64,000 bases of DNA from CAXBID01 sp963815305 (GTDB taxonomy: Bacteria; Bacteroidota; Bacteroidia; Flavobacteriales; Flavobacteriaceae), in assembly GCA_963815305.1 (NCBI GenBank), contig CAWFFW010000002.1, positions 806,001-870,000 of the forward strand. Reading direction: 5' to 3'. The position numbers and the translations under genes were made by a program. Shown here one piece after another: positions 1-9,364 of the stretch; position 1 is the stretch's first letter, and the number at the start of each line of letters is the position of its first letter. The notes beneath the pieces were generated by a model, which was not told the DNA's origin, ran no database searches, and was given only the letters and a program-made list of their open reading frames with translations.

Positions 1-1
1 T

Positions 2-613
2 CCAATAAATTGGGGATTAGGAACGTCTTCAACTTTGATAAATAATGTGGCGCAGTGGGCCAAAATTGATGCTTACAAACTTTTGGAAGGTACTTTTGGC
101 GGAAGTGGTTATGATATTGCTTGTGCGCAACATAATACACCTATTACATATCAACGTTTAAACATTAAAAATGAGATCCTGACACACGTTCATAACAACA
201 AAAAAATAGTTATTAACCCAGTAGATTTTAATCCTATTTTTAAAGAACATCTTTATTTTGTTCACTTAAATAAAAAACAAAATAGTAGAGATGGCATTAA
301 ACATTACAATGCCAATAAAAAAAATTTGGATACCGTTATTTCTGATATTAATAGTATTTCTCTAAAAATGCTTACTTGTAATAGTTTATCTGGTTTTCAA
401 AACTTAATAAATCTACACGAAACTATTATTGCTAAAGTCACTAAACAAACTCCCATAAAACAATTAATGTTTAATGATTTTAAAGGAAGTATAAAAAGTC
501 TTGGGGCTTGGGGCGGTGATTTTGTTTTAGTCGTATCAAACGAAAATCCACAGCGTTATTTTAAAACAAAAGGTTTTGAAGTTATTATTCCATATATAGA
601 AATAGTTCTATAG
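2..613 (+). CDS. GYDIA-family GHMP kinase, 5'-truncated by the window edge
   Basis: This is the C-terminal ~203 residues of a small-molecule kinase of the GHMP superfamily. The frame is open from base 2, so the gene begins before the window. The first visible residues read PINWGLGTSST, the glycine-rich ATP-binding loop of GHMP kinases (P-x3-GLGSS-A type). About 25 residues further on is GGSGYDIACAQ, the motif that gives the GYDIA subfamily its name. The family is confined mostly to Flavobacteriia and is thought, from its usual neighbours, to act near the mevalonate pathway; its substrate is not known to me. A TTG at 35 lies inside the ATP loop region and is not a plausible start. The gene is convergent with the PpiD-like gene, separated by a hairpin terminator. 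Confidence 0.85.
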   Translation, partial: PINWGLGTSSTLINNVAQWAKIDAYKLLEGTFGGSGYDIACAQHNTPITYQRLNIKNEILTHVHNNKKIVINPVDFNPIFKEHLYFVHLNKKQNSRDGIKHYNANKKNLDTVISDINSISLKMLTCNSLSGFQNLINLHETIIAKVTKQTPIKQLMFNDFKGSIKSLGAWGGDFVLVVSNENPQRYFKTKGFEVIIPYIEIVL

Positions 614-622
614 AAACCAAGC

Positions 623-650
623 AAAAAAAAGACCTCGATAAACGAGGCCT
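623..650 (-). terminator. Rho-independent terminator of the minus-strand envelope run
   Basis: The stem AGGCCTCG/CGAGGTCT (8 bp with one mismatch, loop TTTAT) is followed on the minus strand by eight T residues. It lies just downstream of the PpiD-like gene and between two convergent genes. It probably ends minus-strand transcription and may also slow plus-strand transcripts. Confidence 0.75.
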
Positions 651-683
651 TGAATACTTATTACTTTTTTTTTATTTCAATAA

Positions 684-2813
684 CTATTGAACTTGTGTTT
701 TAGCTCTGTTATCTTCAATCTCTGCAGCTTCTTTTAAAGCATTGTATAATTTGGTATTTACCACATTCGATTTTTGTTGCTCAACTCTATTCGCTGCTGC
801 TTGATAATTATCTAATTCTACTGCTGGAGTAGTTTTAGTTACTTGTAACATGTATACTCCATTTTCACCATCAATTAAATTTGATGTTTCACCTTCATTT
901 AATCCAAAAGCTGCACCAACAACTAAGGGCTCTCTTCCTGCCCCAGAAATTGTTGGAGTTTTCATATTTATAGCAGAAGCAGTTCTTACTATAGTGTTTT
1001 CAGCTTTAGCTACATCATCCAGATTTTTAGCCGAAACACGTTCTCTGATAATTTCTGCTTTCTTTTCCTTTCTTATTTTAGGCAGTACACTAGCCGTAGC
1101 ATCTTCAACTGCCATTAAGCCTTCTTTATGCTTTGCTACTAATTGTACAATAACATAGCCATTGGGGATATTAAATCGTTTTGTATTACCTTCTTCAACG
1201 CCTTCTTCAAAGGCCCAACGTACTATAGGTCTTTGGTTCCCAACACCAGGAATATTTTCATCTAAAATTTTAACACCATTTACAGGGCGAACGGTATAAT
1301 TTTTTTCATTTGCAACCGCCTCAAAATCTCCTTTATCTATAGCCAATTCGAAACTTGAAGCATCTCTAAATACCTTATCTATGGTAGCGTCAGAAGGCTC
1401 TATTTTTCTAGCAAGTGTTCCTGTTTTTACAGCTCTTTTCTTTTCTCTTTGTCCTTCAATTTCAATAATATGGTAACCAAAAATTGTTTTTACAACACCT
1501 AAATCGCCAACCTTACCGTTAAACTCAAAATCATTAAATTCTGGAACCATCGCGTTGTAAGCATGCCAATCGTAACGTCCTTCATTTTCCACGCTTCCTT
1601 GATCGGATGAAAATTCCTTAACAAATTCTGGGAATTTTGAACGGTCTGATTTTAATACAGATAAAAGGCTATCAGCGGTTACTTTTGCTTCTGTTTCAGT
1701 TTGAGTAACTTCTGGAGTAGCACTTCTTGCGCCTAAAAAGGGAATTAAAATATGTCTTACTTTTACAGAATCTGGAATTTGCTTAACAGCAATTAACTTA
1801 GTAACTTTAAAATAACCGTTATCTTTATAAGGTCCGAAAATTTCACCTTCATTTAAATTATAAATACTATCTGAAAATGTTGATGGTAAACTAGATTTAA
1901 ACACAAAACGATTGTCAAACTTTATATCAGAATTTGAATTTACAAAGGCTTCATTATCTTTGGCATTTAAAAATCCTTTTACACTGTCGTTTCCTTTAAT
2001 TACTTCGTTGTATTCAACTCTATCATTTAGCAATTTAGTTAATTCCGTTTCAATAGCATTTTCATCTTCAACAGTTGGCTCTTCTTTAAACTCAACAAAT
2101 CTTATATCTCTAGATGCCTCAACTTGGTATTTTTTCTTGTTTTTATTAATATATTTTGAAATATCAGATTTTGATACTTTTATAATACTGTCAGGAATTG
2201 AAGAATAAGGAATTTGTACGAACTTGATATCTACTTTATTGCCTTCTAATTTATGATCTAATTCGCCTTCTGCAAGCGTTCCTGTTAAACCAGCTTTAAC
2301 TAAATTAAAATAGTTTTGTTGTAAGGCATTGTTAGCAACTTGTTTTTCATAATTAACCCAACTTTCATAACCTGCGGGTGATGTTTCTTTTAAGTTTGCT
2401 ATATATTCGTTAAGTTTATTTTCGTCAAATAAGCCAGCTTCGTTTAAAAACTCAGGGCTAGTTGCTAAAGCGGTTTTAAGCAAATCGCGCATTTGATCCT
2501 GCTCAACACTAATTCCTAATTTTTCGTATTGTGTTTCCATTACCGCATTTCTAACTTCCTGTTCCCAAACTCTATTCATAACTTGAGTACTAGTAGCATT
2601 TGGTCCTGCCTGCCGTTGTGCAGCCTCTACTTTTTCTAAAAAATCTTCACGAGTAATGTCTTTTCCGTTTATGGTAGCTACAATATTTTGTGACTTTGCT
2701 GTGAGTGCATCACTATTTTTAAATAAATCTGCTAATACAAAAGAAAATAACGCAAGCGCTATAATTAATATTAAAAATAGTGAACGTTGTCTTATTTTAT
2801 TTAAAACTGCCAT
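684..2813 (-). CDS. PpiD-like membrane-anchored peptidylprolyl isomerase
   Basis: A 709-residue periplasmic folding factor anchored in the inner membrane. Residues ~11-30 form one N-terminal transmembrane segment without a cleavage site. Residues ~40-240 resemble the SurA/PpiD N-terminal chaperone region. Residues ~345-455 form a parvulin (rotamase) domain, with VKVRHILI at its start and FGYHIIEIEG at its end, the two hallmark strands of PpiC-type domains. A second degenerate parvulin-like region may lie C-terminal. PpiD proteins assist folding of newly exported outer-membrane proteins. It is the last gene of the minus-strand envelope run and is followed by a terminator. The start MAVLNKIRQRS is typical for flavobacterial homologues. 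Confidence 0.9.
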   Translation of the reverse strand: MAVLNKIRQRSLFLILIIALALFSFVLADLFKNSDALTAKSQNIVATINGKDITREDFLEKVEAAQRQAGPNATSTQVMNRVWEQEVRNAVMETQYEKLGISVEQDQMRDLLKTALATSPEFLNEAGLFDENKLNEYIANLKETSPAGYESWVNYEKQVANNALQQNYFNLVKAGLTGTLAEGELDHKLEGNKVDIKFVQIPYSSIPDSIIKVSKSDISKYINKNKKKYQVEASRDIRFVEFKEEPTVEDENAIETELTKLLNDRVEYNEVIKGNDSVKGFLNAKDNEAFVNSNSDIKFDNRFVFKSSLPSTFSDSIYNLNEGEIFGPYKDNGYFKVTKLIAVKQIPDSVKVRHILIPFLGARSATPEVTQTETEAKVTADSLLSVLKSDRSKFPEFVKEFSSDQGSVENEGRYDWHAYNAMVPEFNDFEFNGKVGDLGVVKTIFGYHIIEIEGQREKKRAVKTGTLARKIEPSDATIDKVFRDASSFELAIDKGDFEAVANEKNYTVRPVNGVKILDENIPGVGNQRPIVRWAFEEGVEEGNTKRFNIPNGYVIVQLVAKHKEGLMAVEDATASVLPKIRKEKKAEIIRERVSAKNLDDVAKAENTIVRTASAINMKTPTISGAGREPLVVGAAFGLNEGETSNLIDGENGVYMLQVTKTTPAVELDNYQAAANRVEQQKSNVVNTKLYNALKEAAEIEDNRAKTQVQ

Positions 2814-2963
2814 TTGTAATTTGAATTTTATAAAAATCCCTTTATTGGGGATTAACTTGTTAAATTAATTGTCAACTATTTAATTATTGACGAAAATATC
2901 GTGCGCGAAAATACCATTTTCTATTTAATAATAAAAGTAGAAAGATGCAATAATCTTCTTAAC

Positions 2964-4253
2964 TTAATCTTCTTCTAAAAATTTAAGTTCCACCATATCA
3001 ATCTTAGTATTTGAAACCTCTAAAATGGTGAATTGAAAATCGTCTATTTTAACAATTTCATTTTTTTCTGGAATTTCTTCGGTGTGGTTGACTATCAGGC
3101 CTCCTAAAGTTTCATAATTCTCGCTTTTAGGAAGATTAATTTTATAGGTTTCATTAATATAATCGACCTCCAACCTCGCTGAAAATTTATAAGTTTCTTT
3201 ATCCAAGGTTTCTTCAATTAAATCTACTGAATCGTGTTCATCTTCGATTTCACCAAATAATTCTTCCACAATATCTTCAACAGTCATAATACCTGAAGTT
3301 CCCCCATATTCGTCTAAAACCACAGCGATACTTTTTCTCTTTTTTATAAGCACACTAAGCACATCTTTTATAAGAACTGTTTCTGGAACAAACTCTACTG
3401 GCATCATCATGCTTTTAATAGTTTTTGTTTTTTTAAATAGCTCGAAAGAGTGCACATAACCCACAATATCATCAATAGTATCTTTATAAACCAGAATTTT
3501 AGTACGTCCAGTTTCTGTAAAAAGTGCATTTAAAGACTTTACAGAATCTGTAATTTCGACCGCAATAATTTCGGTACGAGGTGCCATCACTTCTCGAGCT
3601 TTAACTTCTGAAAATTCTAAAGCATTTTGAAAAATTTGTATTTCGGTATCAACTTCATCATGTTCCTCAACAGATTCCATTTGCTCACTAATGTAATTAC
3701 CAAGTTCTACTTTAGTAAAAGCCATTTGAATTTGATCGCCTTCCGTTTTAAAAAAATTTTTCAAGATAATATCTGAAATCCAAATAACGAAATCTGATAT
3801 AAATGAGAAAAACCCATAAAACATAAATGCAGGAATTGCCAAAGCTTTAATTAAACTATTAGCATAAATTTGAAAAAACACTTTTGGCAGAAACTCTGCG
3901 GTTATCAAAATCACTAAAGTTGAAATTATAGTTTGCGTCAACAAACTTAAATCCGTTAGCATGTAATTTATAAAACCATATGAAGTTGGTACTATAGATT
4001 GGAACCAGTGTACTAATAAATCACCCATAAAAAAACCATACAACACAAGTGCTATATTATTTCCAATAAGCATAGTTGTAATAAATTTTGAAGGTTTTGC
4101 GGTTAACTTAGTTAGTACTTTGGCAAGTATACCGTCTTGTTTTTTTTCAATTTCAATATGAATTTTGTTTGAAGACACGTAAGCAATTTCCATTCCTGAA
4201 AAAAAAGCTGAGAGTATTAATGATACTACAATGATAATGACATAAATACCCAT
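2964..4253 (-). CDS. CNNM/CBS-domain transporter-like membrane protein (hemolysin family)
   Basis: A 429-residue inner-membrane protein of the CNNM/CorC group, which is linked to magnesium or cobalt handling. Residues ~1-190 form the DUF21/CNNM membrane domain with about four hydrophobic segments; FFSGMEIAYVSSNK is its conserved N-terminal motif. Residues ~205-325 form a pair of CBS domains (VMAPRTEIIAVE at the start and VLDEYGGTSGIMTVEDIVEE at the end). Residues ~340-425 form the CorC_HlyC domain. The gliding protein GldE has the same architecture, but no gldD neighbour is present here, so I do not call it GldE. Its start codon directly follows the stop of the upstream 64-residue gene, so the two are likely translated together. 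Confidence 0.88.
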   Translation of the reverse strand: MGIYVIIIVVSLILSAFFSGMEIAYVSSNKIHIEIEKKQDGILAKVLTKLTAKPSKFITTMLIGNNIALVLYGFFMGDLLVHWFQSIVPTSYGFINYMLTDLSLLTQTIISTLVILITAEFLPKVFFQIYANSLIKALAIPAFMFYGFFSFISDFVIWISDIILKNFFKTEGDQIQMAFTKVELGNYISEQMESVEEHDEVDTEIQIFQNALEFSEVKAREVMAPRTEIIAVEITDSVKSLNALFTETGRTKILVYKDTIDDIVGYVHSFELFKKTKTIKSMMMPVEFVPETVLIKDVLSVLIKKRKSIAVVLDEYGGTSGIMTVEDIVEELFGEIEDEHDSVDLIEETLDKETYKFSARLEVDYINETYKINLPKSENYETLGGLIVNHTEEIPEKNEIVKIDDFQFTILEVSNTKIDMVELKFLEED

Positions 4254-4448
4254 TTATTCTGATTTATCTTTATTTTCATATTTCTTTCTAAATTTTTGTC
4301 TGAAGAAATACATAAATATAGCTAAACCACCCAAAGCAAAAGCGACAAAACTTCTATTTGTGCCATCACCCCATTTGGAAATACCATCATAAATAAATAA
4401 AACTGCAAATACTAAATAAGCGTATTGAAAAATTTTTGAATATTTCAT
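4254..4448 (-). CDS. Small conserved membrane protein
   Basis: A 64-residue protein with two hydrophobic segments (~7-24 and ~33-51) and a very basic tail (RQKFRKKYENK). I do not recognise a named domain. Its stop abuts the start of the CNNM gene, and it lies 61 bases after lptC. A conserved position and the absence of any competing frame make it credible. It may help assemble or stabilise the CNNM protein, but that is only inference from position. Confidence 0.7.
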   Translation of the reverse strand: MKYSKIFQYAYLVFAVLFIYDGISKWGDGTNRSFVAFALGGLAIFMYFFRQKFRKKYENKDKSE

Positions 4449-4509
4449 TTAATATTAAATTGAAGTACAAAGATAATTAAAATAGCAGACCAATGTTTTA
4501 ATTAAAGTG

Positions 4510-5064
4510 TTAATCCTCTACCGTAATTAATGCTGCGCCTTCTAAAACTTCAGCGTTTGTAAAGTCTTGATTAGAATCAAATCCATTACCGCTAATAATA
4601 TCTATCCCCTGCTTAAAAGCTACGGGTTTATTCGTAAATACCCATGCCTTATTTTGGTCAAAGTATAATTGTTCTGTAAATAAGGTGTCATTAGTTTTGT
4701 TGATGATTTTCACATTACCCTGTAAATCAATCAACTTGGTTTTATCGTAAGATATGGCATAATCTGAAATAACGGTAGTTTTTTCATCATTTTTATCATA
4801 AAGATATAAAATGATTCCATCAGGAAACTCAAAGTATGGAAAATCTCTATTTGAATAATCTAGCATTTTAGGGCTTAATAAATTAACTGCTAATCGTCCA
4901 GAATCCGTATGTTTTAAATTAATGTTTTCAGCTACTCCAATAGGTTCATTTTCAGAAACACCCATTTTTTGAACCTGATTATAGTTGTTATTACATGAAA
5001 AAAACATAGCCACAGTAATTACTGCGGCTATGTTTTTAATATAAAATGTTAAATGAAACTTCAT
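4510..5064 (-). CDS. lptC: LPS export protein LptC
   Basis: A 184-residue protein of the lipopolysaccharide transport bridge; LptC anchors to the inner membrane and passes LPS from LptBFG to LptA. The N terminus is a hydrophobic helix ending AAVITVAMFFSC with Cys24, which looks like a lipoprotein signal; flavobacterial LptC proteins often have this form. The rest is the LptC/OstA beta-jellyroll repeat pattern (YDKTKLIDLQGNVKI, LYFDQNKAWVFTNKPVAFKQ, the last typical of family members as a sugar-lipid groove strand). The start codon immediately follows the stop of the TPR gene. An essential envelope function is expected. Confidence 0.88.
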   Translation of the reverse strand: MKFHLTFYIKNIAAVITVAMFFSCNNNYNQVQKMGVSENEPIGVAENINLKHTDSGRLAVNLLSPKMLDYSNRDFPYFEFPDGIILYLYDKNDEKTTVISDYAISYDKTKLIDLQGNVKIINKTNDTLFTEQLYFDQNKAWVFTNKPVAFKQGIDIISGNGFDSNQDFTNAEVLEGAALITVED

Positions 5065-6444
5065 TTAATTTTTAGGTACGGTTACTGAGGCTCCTATCCA
5101 ACAACCAATCTGAATAGTTTGTCCAGCATTGGCCGCTTTAAATATATCTGATTTTGAAGGCGCTCTTGCTACATAACTTGCTACAGATTGTCCTGCTCTT
5201 TTACTAAGTGTAGGATCTACCCGTGCTGCTTTTCTTGCTTCATCAGCAGCCAACCAGTATACTGCTCTTTTATTAAATGTTGTATCACCACAGCTATTTG
5301 CACTATCAGCATACATATCTGCTATTGATAAATATGGACTTCCATTTGAAGGGTTTAATTTTAAAGCGTCTCTAAAATAACCTCTAGCTTGTCCGAATCT
5401 TCCTTTCTTTTTTAGTATAAGTCCAATTCTATTTGCCAACTTAGATTTTTTGAAAGTATCTTTTTCTAAATCAAATGACTCTTGAAAGTAATTAATAGCT
5501 TCGTTTTCTTTACCGTTTTTAAGTAGAATAGTTCCAACAAAGTATTTGGTATCAGCTGAAGGATCAGCTTCGTCATAAGCTTTTACTAACTTTTCATACA
5601 ATGGATCATCAGTACATTCTTTATAATACATTTTGCTTACGGCACGTTTTAACCAGACAGAATTTGACTTGTTTTCTTCAAAATCTTTAGTATACAACGG
5701 TATCAAGTTTTCACAATTTGCTCTTTCACCTAATTTTTGATCAACACCATCAGAGATTTGATCGTAAGCTTTCAAATAACTTTCGTAGAAGTTCTTATAT
5801 TTTCCTTCTTTTGAGGATAAAGAATTTCCTGCTTCTTCCTTTTCAATTATGTCGTTAAGTTTTAAAGAATAGTTTTTTACCTCACCTTCAACTTTTTCAA
5901 CAATATCGTCATATTTATTAAATAAATCTGCTGCTGATTTTTTCTGTGCATCATATAAATCAACCATCAAAGAAAAGTAAGTATATAAACTTTTAGGGTT
6001 CGTAAATGTATCTTTATCTAAATTATAGGCAGCATCAAAACAATCGAACAATTCTTGTGTACTTTTATGCATAGTCTCTTTGTTGTTATACAACAATTGA
6101 CAAGATTGTGCCGCATACTCTCCTTTAGGTGTTTTGCTAGCAAAATGTTCTGCTCGCTCCTCCCAAAGTTTTATGAGATCATTTATATAATCCTCTTTAT
6201 CCGATCCTGTTGACTTTTCAATTTTATCTTCTAATATTTTTTCACCGTCTGAATAAATGGCAAGACTGAACTTAGGGCATTTATTTCTTACGGCCATCCA
6301 AGGCTCGTATGCAGCATCAAAATTTTTTGATTTCGCATATTCATGAAATATAGAAAGTTTAGTCATACACTCTTCATCTTGTTGTGCAAAACCAAAATTC
6401 AAACCTATAAATAATAATCCTAATAATGTAATTTTCGCTTTCAT
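5065..6444 (-). CDS. Secreted tetratricopeptide-repeat protein
   Basis: A 459-residue protein with a signal peptide (ITLLGLLFIGLNFGFAQ, cleavage about residue 20), so periplasmic or outer-membrane associated. TPR-like helices are visible in the C-terminal half, for example the stretch from GTILLKNGKENEAINYFQES through RFGQARGYFRDALKLNPSN. Flavobacterial homologues sit next to lptC in the same order, which suggests a role in envelope assembly; the partner is unknown. The stop abuts the lptC start, consistent with one transcript. Confidence 0.78.
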   Translation of the reverse strand: MKAKITLLGLLFIGLNFGFAQQDEECMTKLSIFHEYAKSKNFDAAYEPWMAVRNKCPKFSLAIYSDGEKILEDKIEKSTGSDKEDYINDLIKLWEERAEHFASKTPKGEYAAQSCQLLYNNKETMHKSTQELFDCFDAAYNLDKDTFTNPKSLYTYFSLMVDLYDAQKKSAADLFNKYDDIVEKVEGEVKNYSLKLNDIIEKEEAGNSLSSKEGKYKNFYESYLKAYDQISDGVDQKLGERANCENLIPLYTKDFEENKSNSVWLKRAVSKMYYKECTDDPLYEKLVKAYDEADPSADTKYFVGTILLKNGKENEAINYFQESFDLEKDTFKKSKLANRIGLILKKKGRFGQARGYFRDALKLNPSNGSPYLSIADMYADSANSCGDTTFNKRAVYWLAADEARKAARVDPTLSKRAGQSVASYVARAPSKSDIFKAANAGQTIQIGCWIGASVTVPKN

Positions 6445-6462
6445 GTTAGTGTTTTTAATCTG

Positions 6463-7770
6463 TTATTCAAATTTTCTTTTTACAAACCATCTATCGTTCA
6501 AAGATAAACTTAATTGGAAATTAATAAAATTCTCTTGTATTAAATTACTGCTTGTTGTACCGCGTTTGCCAATTTCGAAACCTAGATTAGCATTAGAAAT
6601 ACCATTTCCAACTGGTAATCCTAATCCAAAAGATATGCCAAACTCGTTTATAGTTTCATTTTTAATTTTTAAACCTGTATTTTCAAAGTATAACCCTGCT
6701 CTATAAACTGCTCGCTTAAAGTAACTTGTGAATGAATTGTATTGAGGAATATAAAATCCTCCTAATGATATTGTAGATGCATCTTCAAAGGTTGTTGCAT
6801 TGCTACTTGTAGGTATTACGTTAGTTAAATTGCTATTGTTTTGAAATAAATATTCAGTACCAACAAACCATTTTCTAGGTTGTCCAATACCGGCTCCTAT
6901 TGAGAATCTTGAAGGTAATATTAAATCTGTTTCTTGCAAACCCAAAGCTGCCAAGTTTGTTTCAATATTATTAATTACAAATTCCTGTCCTGAAGCATTT
7001 GTTGTAATTGTTGAAAATGAACGTTCATTTTTTGAAGACAATAGACTTTCTGGGGAATACGTTATACCAGAGACTAGTTCTAATTTTTCAGTTAACATTC
7101 TTTTATAAGCGATCCCTAAATTTAAATTCAAACCACTTAAATCGGATCTATTATTCTCTCGAGATTGATATTGTGCTGGAACACCATCATCATCATAAGT
7201 AAACTCTATAGTACTATTTTGAATATTCCCAAAGTTGTATTGTGCATTAATACCAACATTCAAACCCTTTGTAATTTGATATCCTACACCTAAAAAAGCC
7301 TTATTTAAACCTCCTTCACCATTAAATCTATTTGAAATGTTACCACTTTCGTTGATAGATTCAAGTTTATAACCAACGGTAGTAAATGGCATTAATCCAA
7401 AACCAAAACCAAATTTACCCATAGGAACTGATAGAGCTAAATAATCGAACGTTGTAGAGCTGTTTTTGCCTTTACTATTATTACTTTCTAAATCTATACT
7501 AGAATGAGTTCCTCCTACAGTAAACTTCACGGGTCTATCTTCATTACCAAACATTTCTAGATTTTCTCCTGCATAACTAGCAGGGTTTCTTAAATTCATA
7601 TGGATACTATCCATATAAATACTTAATCCACCCATACTTCTGTTTTCAACCGTTCCTTTGAATTTAGAGCTTCCTATGCCATAAAATGAATAGGGAGACG
7701 CTGTACCCTCTTGGGAGTTGCTTTGAATTGCGAAAACAGCAATAAAAACTATTACAAGTTTTTTTATCAT
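6463..7770 (-). CDS. Outer-membrane beta-barrel protein (OmpP1/FadL-like)
   Basis: A 435-residue secreted protein. It has a signal peptide (LVIVFIAVFAIQSNSQ) followed by the mature N terminus GTASPYSFYGIGSSKFKG. The rest is rich in alternating polar/aromatic beta strands ending in an aromatic residue, with a C-terminal strand before the end (NFQLSLSLNDRWFVKRKFE). Size and the N-terminal layout resemble the FadL/OmpP1 transport group, so a role in uptake of hydrophobic molecules is possible but unproven. Its ATG overlaps the coaX stop by 4 bases (ATGA), indicating translational coupling. Confidence 0.72.
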   Translation of the reverse strand: MIKKLVIVFIAVFAIQSNSQEGTASPYSFYGIGSSKFKGTVENRSMGGLSIYMDSIHMNLRNPASYAGENLEMFGNEDRPVKFTVGGTHSSIDLESNNSKGKNSSTTFDYLALSVPMGKFGFGFGLMPFTTVGYKLESINESGNISNRFNGEGGLNKAFLGVGYQITKGLNVGINAQYNFGNIQNSTIEFTYDDDGVPAQYQSRENNRSDLSGLNLNLGIAYKRMLTEKLELVSGITYSPESLLSSKNERSFSTITTNASGQEFVINNIETNLAALGLQETDLILPSRFSIGAGIGQPRKWFVGTEYLFQNNSNLTNVIPTSSNATTFEDASTISLGGFYIPQYNSFTSYFKRAVYRAGLYFENTGLKIKNETINEFGISFGLGLPVGNGISNANLGFEIGKRGTTSSNLIQENFINFQLSLSLNDRWFVKRKFE

Positions 7771-8498
7771 GAGTATGAGTTAAATTGTAAAATATAATTT
7801 AGTCCTTTTAAAAGAAAATTAGAGTTGGCAAATATGCTACTTTTTAATTGTTTAGACAAGAAATTAGCATCTCCGCCTGTTAAAATAACTGTTAAATCTG
7901 AATATTCTTCTTTGTAATCTTTAATTACACCGTCTATTTCTTTTAAAACACCGTTAACGACGCCAGAATGGATAGATTTTTTTGTAGAATTTCCTATTAT
8001 ATTTTCTGGAGTTTCTAGGTCTAATAACGGCAAATTAGCAGTTAAATTATTTAAGGCCTTGTAGCGCATTCTCAACCCGGGTGAGATAGCACCTCCTAGA
8101 TATTCGTTTTCATTATTAATAAAATCATAAGTTAAACACGTGCCTGCATCAATAATAAGAACATTGTTATTGGGAAATTTATCAACTGAGGCACTTACCA
8201 AAGCTATCCTATCTACCCCTAAGGTTTTAGGGGTTTCATATAAATTTTTAAATGGTAATTTTGTTTTAGAATTTAATATTGTTAGGGTAAAATGTTGATC
8301 TAAAAATTTAATATCCTTTTCATTTAATTTGCCTACCGAGGAAATAATAACATTTTTAATAGTACTGTAAGTCTCTTTTATAAACTTAACACGTTCAACT
8401 GCATGCTCAACTTCAACCACTTCTTTATGCTCTATCTTACTGGCTTTAAAAACAGCAAGTTTTACAAAGGAATTACCTACATCTATTATTAAATTCAT
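7767..8498 (-). CDS. coaX: Type III pantothenate kinase
   Basis: A 243-residue cytoplasmic enzyme that phosphorylates pantothenate, the first step of coenzyme A synthesis. It belongs to the ASKHA (acetate and sugar kinase/Hsp70/actin) fold. Visible motifs are the phosphate-1 loop DVGNSFVKLAVF at the N terminus, GVDRIALVSAS, DAGTCLTYDFI (phosphate-2), and GGAISPGLRMR, all diagnostic of CoaX rather than CoaA. It is the first gene of the minus-strand envelope run. No upstream promoter with a good -33 box is apparent in the 180 bases between it and the divergent tRNA. Confidence 0.95.
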   Translation of the reverse strand: MNLIIDVGNSFVKLAVFKASKIEHKEVVEVEHAVERVKFIKETYSTIKNVIISSVGKLNEKDIKFLDQHFTLTILNSKTKLPFKNLYETPKTLGVDRIALVSASVDKFPNNNVLIIDAGTCLTYDFINNENEYLGGAISPGLRMRYKALNNLTANLPLLDLETPENIIGNSTKKSIHSGVVNGVLKEIDGVIKDYKEEYSDLTVILTGGDANFLSKQLKSSIFANSNFLLKGLNYILQFNSYS

Positions 8499-8635
8499 AC
8501 TTTACACAAGAGAAAGTAAATTTATAAAACCCTATAGAATATTTATTCCTATTTAACATAATTTGTTAATAAACTACTACTTTATAGCGCTTTAAAAATA
8601 AAAGCATAACAAAACTCTATTTTTTATAATTTTCC

Positions 8636-8667
8636 TTTGGCGAATAACAAAAATGAATATATATTTG
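8636..8667 (+). promoter_or_regulatory. Bacteroidota-type promoter of tRNA-Phe
   Basis: TTTG at 8636-8639, a 20-base spacer, then TATATTTG at 8660-8667 match the Bacteroidota primary sigma consensus (-33 TTTG, -7 TAnnTTTG). The next bases are CAACCGCT, almost identical to those after both rRNA promoter-like elements. The mature tRNA starts 15 bases past the -7 box. Confidence 0.85.
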
Positions 8668-8682
8668 CAACCGCTTTGGCGA

Positions 8683-8755
8683 GGTACCTTAGCTCAGTTG
8701 GTAGAGCAAAGGACTGAAAATCCTTGTGTCCCTGGTTCGATTCCTGGAGGTACCA
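8683..8755 (+). tRNA. tRNA-Phe (GAA)
   Basis: A 73-base cloverleaf. The acceptor GGTACCT pairs with AGGTACC, the D arm is GCTC/GAGC, the anticodon stem AAGGA/TCCTT encloses the loop CTGAAAA, and the T arm is CCTGG/CCAGG-like with GTTCGATT. The anticodon is GAA. The CCA end is not encoded: the discriminator A is followed by CAAA. Confidence 0.97.
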
Positions 8756-8758
8756 CAA

Positions 8759-8791
8759 AAAAATCCCGAAACTTAGGTTTACGGGATTTTT
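8759..8791 (+). terminator. Terminator of tRNA-Phe
   Basis: The stem AAAAATCCCG/CGGGATTTTT with a 13-base loop begins 4 bases after the tRNA and ends in a T tract. From here to the rRNA terminator (about 240 bases) I see no gene or clear signal. Confidence 0.85.
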
Positions 8792-9034
8792 AATTTTCAT
8801 TACTTTTTTATTTTTTAAACAGGTTTTTTAGATTTAAAACCGCCTATATTTACTATACAGTTCTTCTAAGCATTCACAAGCTTATTTCTTCATCTTACTT
8901 TTAATTAAAAACCTGAAACCTCTAGTTATAAGTCTATCTGTAGACATTACATTCGGCACTAATAAGATTAACAGATTCCCTTGATAAGATACCTATATTT
9001 AAAAATGAATATACATAAAGTTTCAAACAAAAAA

Positions 9035-9065
9035 AATCCTCATTCTAAAAAATAGAATGAGGATT
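9035..9065 (-). terminator. Terminator of the rRNA operon
   Basis: A perfect 13-bp stem (AATCCTCATTCTA with TAGAATGAGGATT) and a short A-rich loop are followed on the minus strand by a run of T residues. It lies just downstream of 5S rRNA. Confidence 0.9.
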
Positions 9066-9070
9066 CAAAA

Positions 9071-9177
9071 AAGGCAACGACCTACTCTCCCACAAATGCA
9101 GTACCATCGGCGCTAATGGGCTTAACTTCTCTGTTCGGAAAGGTAAGAGGTGAGCCCCATCGCTATAACCACCTTAA
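9071..9177 (-). rRNA. rrf: 5S ribosomal RNA
   Basis: Read on the minus strand, the sequence begins near AAGGTGGTTATAGCGATGGGG, contains GGGGCTCACCTCT and the conserved CCGAACAGAGAAG segment, and ends near GGTCGTTGCC, the layout of Bacteroidota 5S. It is last in the 16S-23S-5S order. The ends are estimated to within a few bases. Confidence 0.93.
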
Positions 9178-9364
9178 GTTTTTGGTCACTGGTTGTTTGT
9201 TTTTAGTCATCGCTATTTAATACTATAAATTTTAGTAAAAAATACGCTTTAACTAACAACCATTAACCGCGCTACAGGCGCAAATATCTTAACATATTGA
9301 AAAGTCTCTAAGAGACACTAGACACATAACCAATAATAATTCACTTTATACTATTATAAAAAAA

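Noticed and set aside
2964..4253. Naming the CNNM/CBS protein as gliding protein GldE
   Set aside because: The architecture matches but GldE normally adjoins gldD, absent here; a general CNNM name is safer.
7008..7202. Plus-strand frame ending in LEHHHHHK, resembling a His tag
   Set aside because: It is antisense to Asp codons (YDDDG region) of the outer-membrane gene; coincidence of GAT repeats, not a vector sequence.
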